DNA of 24,896 nt, from positions 1 through 24,896 of the IMG/VR virus record IMGVR_UViG_3300043410_000240; one strand, written 5' to 3'. The DNA is from a virus. Positions within the stretch are counted from its first letter, which is position 1; every line of letters begins with the position of its first letter. The notes below the pieces were generated by a model. The model was given only the letters and a program-made list of their open reading frames with translations. It searched no databases and was not told where the DNA came from. Shown here piece after piece: positions 1-5,359 of the stretch. A program made the position numbers and the translations under genes.

Positions 1-213
1 AGGGCTGGCTTTAAGCACTATTCAGCGCGAACAATTTTAGAATTCCTACGCCATCATTCGGCACTTGCTGAACGCAATGGTGATGGCTGGAAAATCAACA
101 ATAATTTCACCCCCTATTTGGCAAGACTGTTTGCCATACTTAACCCAAACCTTGCTAACTTGTTTGAATATCGAACCGCGCACCGTGCGTTGCGTGACGG
201 GGTTGTGCGATGA
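1..213 (+). CDS. Conserved phage hypothetical protein, C-terminal fragment
   Basis: This reading frame is open from the first base and stops with TGA at 211-213, giving the last 70 residues of a gene that begins outside the window. The fragment contains the phrase WKINNNFTPYLARLF and is rich in aromatic and basic residues. I associate this pattern with short phage hypothetical proteins, but I cannot name a family with certainty. It has no membrane segment and no catalytic motif I recognise. Its stop codon overlaps the ATG of the next small gene (ATGA, 210-213), so it belongs to the plus-strand cluster of coupled small genes. Function unknown. Confidence 0.7.
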   Translation, partial: RAGFKHYSARTILEFLRHHSALAERNGDGWKINNNFTPYLARLFAILNPNLANLFEYRTAHRALRDGVVR

Positions 214-317
214 AATATGCCCTTAACATTTTGACCAGTTTGTTTTGGGCGGTCGTGCTGGGTATTCTGTGCAAGGTTTACAGTTTCTTTTTTTTGTTTG
301 GGTGGGGCTTGCTATGA
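210..317 (+). CDS. Very small single-pass membrane peptide (35 aa)
   Basis: The ATG at 210 overlaps the stop of the preceding gene (ATGA), and the TGA at 315-317 overlaps the ATG of the next one (ATGA, 314-317). The 35-residue product is almost entirely hydrophobic (MKYALNILTSLFWAVVLGIL and onward, with an FFFLFGWG tail), which predicts one transmembrane helix with a Lys near the N-terminus. It is below usual annotation length limits. Support is positional: exact coupling on both sides and no alternative frame filling this stretch. Function unknown; a membrane-acting early phage peptide is possible but unproven. Confidence 0.55.
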   Translation: MKYALNILTSLFWAVVLGILCKVYSFFFLFGWGLL

Positions 318-502
318 CTGACTTTAACAAACCGACTCATGTGCCCAAAAATGTTCAAGAAGTTGCCGATGAACTGTACCGCGTTGCGTGGAATTCAGCA
401 CTGGAAATGGCGGCATACAGAATTGAGCATGATTTTGTAAATTCATTTGGCAAAGATACGCTATCCAGCATTGCCATTTATTTGCGAGGAATGAAAAAAT
501 GA
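314..502 (+). CDS. Small phage hypothetical protein (62 aa)
   Basis: I chose the ATG at 314 (MTDFNKPTHV) rather than an upstream in-frame GTG at 245. The ATG gives an ATGA overlap with the preceding peptide gene, is preceded by a G-rich stretch (GGTGGGG), and removes an N-terminal extension that would merely be the membrane peptide gene read in another frame. The product is soluble and probably helical (EVADELYRVAWNSALEMAAY). It ends in GMKK, and its TGA overlaps the next ATG (499-502). I do not recognise a family. It is part of the coupled small-gene cluster. Confidence 0.65.
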   Translation: MTDFNKPTHVPKNVQEVADELYRVAWNSALEMAAYRIEHDFVNSFGKDTLSSIAIYLRGMKK

Positions 503-771
503 CACATGATGAAATCATTGAGATGGCTGAACAAGCGGGCATGACGCAAGATGGCAATATGTGGTTTTCAAACGGAAAAGAAGACATGGATGTTGAGCAT
601 AAGCATCTTGTAGCCTTTGCCAATCTTGTAGCCGCCAAGGAAAGAGAAGCCTGTGCAGTATTGACTGATGCTCGCCTTGAAAAGTGGGCAAGCCTTTTTG
701 GAAAAGACAAAATGTACAAATGGATGCTAGGTTTACCTAAAGCCATCAGAGCCAGAGGAGAACAAGCATGA
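499..771 (+). CDS. Phage hypothetical protein with EIIEMAEQAG / AAKEREACA motifs (90 aa)
   Basis: The ATG at 499 forms an ATGA overlap with the upstream gene and has a Shine-Dalgarno-like GAGGAA about 8 nt upstream. The protein has an N-terminal helix (DEIIEMAEQAG), a central MWFSNGKEDM strand region, then FANLVAAKEREACAVL. The pattern of short helix, aromatic strand and 'AAKEREACA' is very common in small accessory proteins of proteobacterial phages. Such proteins are usually next to replication or early genes, and their function is unknown. The TGA stop overlaps the ATG of the following gene (768-771). A minus-strand ORF opposite it (324-746) is judged a shadow. Confidence 0.75.
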   Translation: MTHDEIIEMAEQAGMTQDGNMWFSNGKEDMDVEHKHLVAFANLVAAKEREACAVLTDARLEKWASLFGKDKMYKWMLGLPKAIRARGEQA

Positions 772-929
772 ATGCATTTGATTACAAAGGCGCAAGCATT
801 TGGACGCGCGATGAAAAAATGAAACGCCTAAAACAGGGCGAAGAATTTGCCAAACGCAAGCAAGACAAGCAAGGCATAAACACCAAAACCCAAGTGTTTA
901 TTTATTCAAAAGCATTGTCTAAAAAATGA
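768..929 (+). CDS. Small basic phage protein (53 aa)
   Basis: The ATG at 768 overlaps the preceding stop (ATGA) and has a good Shine-Dalgarno, AGAGGAG, about 7 nt upstream (754-760), the best ribosome binding site in this small-gene cluster. The 53-residue product is highly charged and lysine-rich, for example EKMKRLKQGEEFAKRKQDKQ, then TQVFIYSKALSKK. It has no membrane segment. A nucleic-acid or protein-binding role is plausible from charge alone, but I do not recognise a family. The TGA at 927-929 overlaps the next ATG at 926. Confidence 0.6.
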   Translation: MNAFDYKGASIWTRDEKMKRLKQGEEFAKRKQDKQGINTKTQVFIYSKALSKK

Positions 930-1141
930 TTGATTTGCTGGTCATCATCTTTGTCATGTATGTCGGTGGCGCAATCACCATTGCTGTAATTTGCTTAACA
1001 GCAAACGCCATCGCCATCATGCAAGATTCATGGATTCAGTTTTCACGCTTGCAACTCTGCGACTCCAGCCCTTACCAAAAGTGGCAAATGTGGGTAACGA
1101 CTCTAAAAAGGTCAATCGTTCGGCACAAAAGCGGTCGATAA
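926..1141 (+). CDS. Small N-terminally membrane-anchored protein (71 aa), overlaps endolysin antisense
   Basis: The ATG at 926 continues the chain of ATGA overlaps (926-929) but has no clear ribosome binding site, so expression would depend on coupling. Residues 3-30 form one hydrophobic segment (LLVIIFVMYVGGAITIAVI and on). The rest is polar with tryptophans and a basic end. From 1017 onward the frame runs antisense through the 3' end of the minus-strand endolysin, so residues from about 31 on may be constrained by, or merely derived from, that gene. The membrane half lies outside the overlap and is the convincing part. Confidence 0.5.
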   Translation: MIDLLVIIFVMYVGGAITIAVICLTANAIAIMQDSWIQFSRLQLCDSSPYQKWQMWVTTLKRSIVRHKSGR

Positions 1142-1526
1142 TTTCAGCGGGTTTTAAGGCTTCCACAGCCGCTAGGGTAGCCCTACCTATCACCCCGTCA
1201 TCATCCACGCCTACAGCCCGTTGTAGCAGTCTAGAAGCCCTTTTTACGCCACTGTTCACCGCACAGTCAAAGACGCAAAAATCTACGCCATCAGGTAGCT
1301 TGTCAGCTTGCACCATGTCCCAGTATTTCGCCTTGTATAGGGGTGCGACTTTTTCGGGTGTCAGCATCCGCATTTCCATCTCATCGACTGACTGACCGCG
1401 CCATTCTTCCCAAACGCGCTTTGTCACGCCAAGGTTGGTGATGCCGCCCGGGTCGGCTGGGTGGTTAACAAACCCGCCCTCATGCACCAGCAATTTAAGC
1501 AAAGCCAAATCAAAATTTTCACGCAT
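1017..1526 (-). CDS. Endolysin, GH108-family muramidase with C-terminal peptidoglycan-binding domain
   Basis: This lysozyme cleaves the cell-wall glycan at the end of infection. The N-terminus has the GH108 signature: LLVHEGGF with catalytic Glu16, followed by HPADPGG and TNLGVT (residues 22-35). The C-terminal half contains CVFDCAVNSGVKRASRLLQ and DGVIGRATLAAV, typical of the PG_binding_3 module. At 169 aa it is normal length for the family. I chose the ATG at 1526, because TGAGG (1533-1537) lies 6 nt upstream and the product then starts MRENFD as in relatives. A GTG at 1538 would give a GTGA overlap with the holin stop but lacks a ribosome binding site. There is no signal peptide, so release depends on the adjacent holin. 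Confidence 0.93.
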   Translation of the reverse strand: MRENFDLALLKLLVHEGGFVNHPADPGGITNLGVTKRVWEEWRGQSVDEMEMRMLTPEKVAPLYKAKYWDMVQADKLPDGVDFCVFDCAVNSGVKRASRLLQRAVGVDDDGVIGRATLAAVEALKPAEIIDRFCAERLTFLESLPTFATFGKGWSRRVASVKTESMNLA

Positions 1527-1534
1527 GGGCAACC

Positions 1535-2032
1535 TCACTTAGTTGGGCTGGATTGATGCAACAACTCATCTTTCTTTTGACTGCCAGCGGAACTTCCAAA
1601 ATAAAAAGCAATTATTCCTGTCCACGCTGTGCCCAATGAACCCAGCATCAGCATTAGCGCATCAGATGTTTTGAAGTGTTCGGTCATCAAGCCAGTTAGG
1701 ATGCCAAAAAAGCCAATAGTCACAGCAATCGCCATTGTGCCCGGTATCCACGATTGCGTAGCCGTTTGCATTTCGCGCGCTGATTTGCGGTCATCCACGG
1801 CAAGTTTGGCAAAGTCTAAACCCAATTCCTGTGCCCGTGCCGCCATCGCCAATTCAGCTTCTTTGATCTTGGCAATTTGGTCAGCGTTTAGTTTGCCATC
1901 AGCAATGGTCTTGTTCACATCTTTAGGGTCAATGCCAATTGCTTTGCTCACTGCGTCAACGGCAAGCCCAGCCAATGGACCACCCAGTGCGGTGGCAATA
2001 GTCGGTGCAATTTGTTTAAGCCATTCCATCAT
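1535..2032 (-). CDS. Holin, 3-TM / GTA-holin type
   Basis: Inner-membrane pore-former that lets the endolysin reach the cell wall. The 165-residue protein has a hydrophobic N-terminal segment (PTIATALGGPLAGLAVDAVS), a polar helical middle (DPKDVNKTIADGKLNADQIA ... LDFAKLAVDDRKSAREMQ), then two clear membrane helices (SWIPGTMAIAVTIGFFGILT and LMLGSLGTAWTGIIAFYFGS) and a Lys/Ser tail. The 'DRKSAR' linker before the helix pair is characteristic of the GTA_holin_3TM family. The start overlaps the preceding stop as ATGA (2029-2032), with AAGGA 5 nt upstream. An adjacent second ATG (2029) is equally possible. The endolysin follows immediately. Confidence 0.88.
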   Translation of the reverse strand: MMEWLKQIAPTIATALGGPLAGLAVDAVSKAIGIDPKDVNKTIADGKLNADQIAKIKEAELAMAARAQELGLDFAKLAVDDRKSAREMQTATQSWIPGTMAIAVTIGFFGILTGLMTEHFKTSDALMLMLGSLGTAWTGIIAFYFGSSAGSQKKDELLHQSSPTK

Positions 2033-2310
2033 TTATCCTTTTTTTCCAATTCAATTTGTCTGCGTAGCTGTTGCACTTTGGCAAGCTCAATTTGCACATC
2101 CCGCTTGGCAGTCAATATATCAATGTAAAGAAAACCCAGCAATGGGAGTAACAACCCTATCAACACAGTAGCGGCAATCCAGCCAATCATACTTTCTGCC
2201 AACGGTTTATCAGGTACAGCCACATCCAAAGGTAGAGGAGGAATATAGAAGTCGCCAGCAGAGCCGCTAGGCTTGCCTGTAGGTTTCTTTGGCTTTGCCT
2301 TTGTAGCCAT
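2029..2310 (-). CDS. Small single-TM protein of the lysis cassette (93 aa)
   Basis: The product has a Lys/Pro-rich N-terminus of about 40 residues (MATKAKPKKPTGKPSGSAG), one strong transmembrane helix (about residues 41-63, IGWIAATVLIGLLLPLLGFL) and a charged C-terminal helix (KRDVQIELAKVQQLRRQIEL) that looks like a short coiled coil. The positive N-terminus predicts cytoplasmic N and periplasmic C. The gene starts inside the 3' end of the upstream gene in another frame (124-nt overlap) with GAGAGG about 9 nt before the ATG, and ends in an ATGA overlap with the holin. The position suggests a lysis accessory role such as an antiholin or spanin-like part. I do not recognise a family. Confidence 0.72.
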   Translation of the reverse strand: MATKAKPKKPTGKPSGSAGDFYIPPLPLDVAVPDKPLAESMIGWIAATVLIGLLLPLLGFLYIDILTAKRDVQIELAKVQQLRRQIELEKKDK

Positions 2311-2876
2311 CGGGTCTGCCTCTCTTTGGCTTGTTTTGCGAGCCGCGCCTTGGTTTGCTGTTCCTGTATTTCCTCACGCATAGCGTAAGTCTTTGTGTAA
2401 ATGTCGGCAAGCCCCACCGTTTGGTAAACCATGATTTCGCGTATCTCAGCGGCTAATTTTTCCATTTGCTGTTGGCACAGCACACGATTCATTGCGCTTG
2501 CCATCATTTCGGCATTGCTGATATTTGGGTTATAGACTTTTGCTTTTTCTTCTTCAGCGTGTAAATATTCGTTAAGTTGGTCTTGCAGTGTCCAAAATTC
2601 GGTCAAGTGCTTAACAATATCTGCCGTGGCTTGCGTTTCCGTATAGGCTACATACTTTGTCTTTTTCGCCACAGACTTTGGCGTTTTTTTCTTATCTTTA
2701 AAGAAGTTATTAAATTTAGCCCAAAACCCCGTAACTTCCCTATATATGCCAACCACATCGTCAGCGGTTGACTTAACTTCAAGAAACGATTCACGGGCTT
2801 GCTTGTAAAGTGTGACGCCTTGCTTGATTGCGGTTAGGCAACTATTGGCGGCAAACAGGATGCTGATGGGGTCAAT
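2187..2876 (-). CDS. Phage membrane-tethered helical protein, probable ATT start (229 aa)
   Basis: The first conventional start is GTG at 2756, but the frame stays open another 40 codons back to the stop of the upstream gene. Directly after that stop, AAGGGG (2883-2888) sits 6 nt before ATT at 2876. Reading from ATT gives (f)MDPISILFAANSCLTAIKQG and then TLYKQARESFLEVKSTADDV. The 'MDPIS' opening and following helix match what I know of such lysis-region phage proteins. The rest has a Lys-rich FFKDKKKTPKSVAKK stretch, long helices (residues about 80-190) and a C-terminal membrane helix (SLAALLATSIFLLYLWMWLY). It is soluble with a C-terminal anchor. Function unknown; a lysis-region role is inferred from position. 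The start is inferred, not proven. Confidence 0.75.
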   Translation of the reverse strand: MDPISILFAANSCLTAIKQGVTLYKQARESFLEVKSTADDVVGIYREVTGFWAKFNNFFKDKKKTPKSVAKKTKYVAYTETQATADIVKHLTEFWTLQDQLNEYLHAEEEKAKVYNPNISNAEMMASAMNRVLCQQQMEKLAAEIREIMVYQTVGLADIYTKTYAMREEIQEQQTKARLAKQAKERQTRWLQRQSQRNLQASLAALLATSIFLLYLWMWLYLINRWQKV

Positions 2877-2879
2877 TTT

Positions 2880-3155
2880 TTACCCCTTCTTGCTTGCGTA
2901 AAACCAAACGCCACCCATGACGACAATCAAAAAGCCCTTAGTCAACCAGCTTACAGCGGTACGAAATGCCGTGCGCTTTGCCTCGCGCCATGTATCCAGC
3001 AAGCCGCGCAATTCCTTAACATCACTGCCAGCGTCATCGTCATGCAAGCCAATATCAGCCAAAGCGCGTTTTGCGCCCCATTCTGCCGCCTCGCGTAGCA
3101 TTGTTTTTAATTCTTCATCGCTAATATTGCGTACGGACAAAACGGGTGATTCCAT
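2880..3155 (-). CDS. Small phage protein with C-terminal TM helix (DUF6127-like)
   Basis: The 91-residue product has an N-terminal helical region (ISDEELKTMLREAAEWGAKR), the motif ADIGLHDDDAGSDVKELRGL, then LDTWREAKRTAF and a C-terminal membrane helix (FLIVVMGGVWFYASKKG). The DIGLHDDDA...ELR.LL..WR.AK arrangement resembles the short phage family I know as DUF6127. That name is from memory and should be confirmed. Members sit beside lysis or tail-end genes, as here. The ATG at 3155 has AGGT about 9 nt upstream, overlapping the end of the oxygenase gene. It ends in the same frame as the next gene, separated from it only by TAA and one AAA codon. Confidence 0.75.
   Translation of the reverse strand: MESPVLSVRNISDEELKTMLREAAEWGAKRALADIGLHDDDAGSDVKELRGLLDTWREAKRTAFRTAVSWLTKGFLIVVMGGVWFYASKKG
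2883..2888 (-). promoter_or_regulatory. Ribosome binding site supporting an ATT start
   Basis: On the coding strand this is AAGGGG, embedded in the last codons (AAG GGG) of the upstream gene. It lies 6 nt before the ATT at 2874-2876. Spacing and strength are normal for a Shine-Dalgarno, while the downstream GTG at 2756 has no comparable purine-rich site. Confidence 0.6.
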
Positions 3156-3160
3156 TTTTT

Positions 3161-4273
3161 CTACCTAAAAAATTTGCCAACCATCCAACAAACTACGCTG
3201 TATCGTTCGCCTTCTGTCACATCTTCAACGCCATGCATAATGAACGAAGGAAACACCAGCACAGTGCCTTTGCTTTGTGGCGGGTAAAAGCGTTCGTGCC
3301 CATCTTGCAAGAAGAATTTACCGCCACCAAAATTATCGTTTAAAAACGCTAAAACCGTCAATTTGCGGCATTCGTCACCATGCTGAATAAATGTGTCCAC
3401 ATGGGCTGTATATCGCCCACCAGCGGGATAGGCAAGAAACTCAGCTTGGTTAGCATGGGTAATATCAAACTTCCACGCATGATGGTTTGCAGACAGCCCC
3501 ACAGCCGCCAATCTGCCACCAATGTCTTTGTAGGTGGGCAACATTACACGCTTAACATTTCGCACTGACAAGTCAATTGCGCCAGTACCCGTGCCAATCA
3601 CAGGCGGTTCTTTTGGCACTGCGTCTTGCGTGTATAACTTAATTAAGGCGTCACAGGCTTGCGGTGTCAGTATGTCAGTGAATACACGAAACCGCATATC
3701 GTCAACGGGCAAATTAAGTGCTGGGCGTTTGTCAAACTTCCATTCAGCGTGTGCGCCATCTGCGTCTACATAATGCAAAAAGACTTGTGCTTGCCATTTG
3801 CCTTCTGTGTAGCGTTCGCGCCAATGGTGCTTTTCCATGCCCCTATAAAGCACGGCATCGCCCACAGCCATATCTATGCGGCTTGCGTTTTGTTTGCCTT
3901 CATCGCCCATGTAAATAGCCCACACATCGCCTTCAAACCCAAGGGTCAGCGTTGCGCTTATTTCGCAAGATGGGCGGTCTGTGTGTATCAGCAATTCATC
4001 GTCAGGCGCATACAGCCGTGCGTAGCTGTATGTTGGGTATAGCCGCTTGCCACTTGCTTTTTCAAAGTGCGGCAATAAGTCAACCAGCAATTTATCAAAC
4101 GCCACAGCACCATGTACGGCTTGCGATTTAGGGCATTGCGTGTCTTGCGTAGTTTTTTGTTCGGCAACCAACCTAAACAATTCTGCGGTTAACTCAGCAC
4201 AGGATTCTTTTGCTAAAAAATCTTTAAGATGGACATATTTTTCAACAACAAATTGGCTAAGTTGGTCGCACAT
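3161..4273 (-). CDS. Double-domain 2-oxoglutarate/Fe(II)-dependent oxygenase (370 aa)
   Basis: Two complete 2OG-Fe(II) dioxygenase active sites are visible in one chain. Domain 1 (about 1-175) has metal ligands H97-T-D99 and H149, with K159 ten residues later as candidate 2-oxoglutarate anchor, in YARLYAPDDELLIHTDRP and KHHWRERYTEGKWQAQVFLH. Domain 2 (about 190-370) has a prolyl-4-hydroxylase-like set: H291-V-D293, distal H347 and R357, in YPAGGRYTAHVDTF, LAFLNDNFGGG and FIMHGVEDVTEGERYSVV. Such enzymes hydroxylate or demethylate proteins, nucleic acids or small molecules using O2. The substrate here is unknown. The ATG at 4273 has AAGGA upstream. Sitting between fibre genes and the lysis cassette, it is expressed late and could modify virion proteins or the host surface (inference). 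Confidence 0.88.
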   Translation of the reverse strand: MCDQLSQFVVEKYVHLKDFLAKESCAELTAELFRLVAEQKTTQDTQCPKSQAVHGAVAFDKLLVDLLPHFEKASGKRLYPTYSYARLYAPDDELLIHTDRPSCEISATLTLGFEGDVWAIYMGDEGKQNASRIDMAVGDAVLYRGMEKHHWRERYTEGKWQAQVFLHYVDADGAHAEWKFDKRPALNLPVDDMRFRVFTDILTPQACDALIKLYTQDAVPKEPPVIGTGTGAIDLSVRNVKRVMLPTYKDIGGRLAAVGLSANHHAWKFDITHANQAEFLAYPAGGRYTAHVDTFIQHGDECRKLTVLAFLNDNFGGGKFFLQDGHERFYPPQSKGTVLVFPSFIMHGVEDVTEGERYSVVCWMVGKFFR

Positions 4274-4276
4274 AAA

Positions 4277-4486
4277 TCATCCTTCTGTAATGTCTTGTGG
4301 TTTGATTGTCTTATCGCTTGGGTCATACCAATAATAGTCTTGCGGGACTAACATTGTGTCCAAGTCACTTGGAAAATCAACCCAAAACAATGTATCAGCC
4401 ACAGGGAAAACTTGGTCATCGTAGCTGGTTTGCGCTACCCGATAACCAGTTAATCTCGGTTCTAATGTTGAAATAAGTGCTTTCAT
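4277..4486 (-). CDS. Small fibre-adjacent phage protein (69 aa)
   Basis: The ATG at 4486 overlaps the stop of the glycine-rich fibre gene (TGATG). A TTG one codon upstream is possible but unnecessary. The protein, starting MKALISTLEPRLTGYRVAQ and containing FPVADTLFWVDFPSDLD and YYWYDPSDKTIKP, is rich in aromatics and acidic residues. I recognise this pattern from small proteins that follow tail-fibre genes in aquatic phages, but no function is established to my knowledge. A structural companion or chaperone of the neighbouring fibre is the obvious hypothesis from the translational coupling. There is no membrane segment. Confidence 0.75.
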   Translation of the reverse strand: MKALISTLEPRLTGYRVAQTSYDDQVFPVADTLFWVDFPSDLDTMLVPQDYYWYDPSDKTIKPQDITEG

Positions 4487-5358
4487 CAATAAAATTCCTC
4501 AATAATTACAACGCCCGTCGTTCCTGCGCCGCCCGCTTTTGTACCTGCTGGCGAAGTGCCGGGAGAAGGATTTACACTGCCACCACCACCGCCCCCGCCA
4601 TAACCAGAGCCAGCATTACCAGCAACATTGGGCGCAACTGAACCCGCACCAAAACCCAACAATGAAGAACCGCCAGCTGAACCAACAGCGTTAATTAACC
4701 CAAACCCTCCAGAGCCGCCAGTAGCATTTAATTGTCCATTTGACCCTGTGCCGCCAGCCCCACCACTATTATTAGTTCCAGCAGAACCGCCACCCGAACT
4801 GCCGCCAGTTGCTGTAACAACAGTTGCGGGGGCAAGACCAAACGAAGAGGATAAAGTTGCAGTGCCAACGGTGTAAGGTTGCGGTCCCGGTAAAGATGGG
4901 GCTGGATAAAGACGAACAGCAGAACCACCACCACCACCGCCCCCTCCTGCGCCACCTGTTGTTGGAGTGCCCGGAGTTCCGGGTGCGGGGCTAGACACGC
5001 CGGATCCTCCATTACCACCACCACCAATAACCGTTACTTTAATGCCCTTAACCGTAGCTGGCTTTGTCCATACACCGGGCGTTTGCGTTACAAAAAATGT
5101 TTGTAATGCACCGCCTTGTGGTACGGCAGATGCCCATGCCGTACCATTCCAAGTAACAACATCATTTGTAGCCGCGCCAGTCAATTCAGTCATGGCAGAT
5201 GTGCCAGCACCTAATAATAATGTGCCGCTAGTCACACTAGCTTTTCCTGTGCCGCCATTTGCTACTGGTGTTTGGTTATACAAACCAGCCGCGGCATTGA
5301 GCAAGCCACTGGTATTTACATTATTTGCTAATTGTGAAAGGTTGAAGGCTTGTGTCAT
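4486..5358 (-). CDS. Glycine-rich tail fibre / adhesin
   Basis: The N-terminal 90 residues contain fibre-type phrases (LYNQTPVANGGTG, GTLLLGAG, VTWNGTAWASA). Then comes a glycine-rich domain opened by WTKPATVKGIKVTVIGGGGN and closed by GTTGVVIIEEFY, with runs of up to eight glycines (for example AGGGGGGGGS around residue 140). This is the layout of phage Gly-rich tail appendage domains, and it recalls polyglycine-helix adhesins such as the gp38 of T-even-like phages (analogy, not demonstrated homology). It probably acts at the tail tip in receptor contact. It follows the TipJ-like gene by 1 nt and is coupled to the 69-aa gene downstream. Confidence 0.85.
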   Translation of the reverse strand: MTQAFNLSQLANNVNTSGLLNAAAGLYNQTPVANGGTGKASVTSGTLLLGAGTSAMTELTGAATNDVVTWNGTAWASAVPQGGALQTFFVTQTPGVWTKPATVKGIKVTVIGGGGNGGSGVSSPAPGTPGTPTTGGAGGGGGGGGSAVRLYPAPSLPGPQPYTVGTATLSSSFGLAPATVVTATGGSSGGGSAGTNNSGGAGGTGSNGQLNATGGSGGFGLINAVGSAGGSSLLGFGAGSVAPNVAGNAGSGYGGGGGGGSVNPSPGTSPAGTKAGGAGTTGVVIIEEFY

Positions 5359-5359
5359 G

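Noticed and set aside
245-313. GTG-started extension of the 62-aa gene
   Set aside because: It overlaps the 35-aa peptide gene entirely and has no ribosome binding site; ATG 314 fits the ATGA chain.
324-746. 140-aa minus-strand ORF opposite the small-gene cluster
   Set aside because: It is antisense to two coupled genes with good start signals, rich in Ser/Cys/His in an unnatural mix, and has no neighbours in its direction.
1629-2171. 180-aa plus-strand ORF opposite the holin
   Set aside because: It mirrors the codon pattern of the holin and the 93-aa gene; its hydrophobic and Ala/Ser composition is what the antisense of a membrane-protein gene gives.
3659-4042. 127-aa plus-strand ORF, Cys/Phe-rich, opposite the oxygenase
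   Set aside because: The opposite strand encodes a protein with two full enzyme motifs; the plus-strand product has no recognisable fold and no operon partner.
4560-4950. Triplet-like CCA/CCG repeats as a microsatellite or CRISPR-like array
   Set aside because: They are glycine codons of the adhesin read on the opposite strand; there is no regular unit or spacer.
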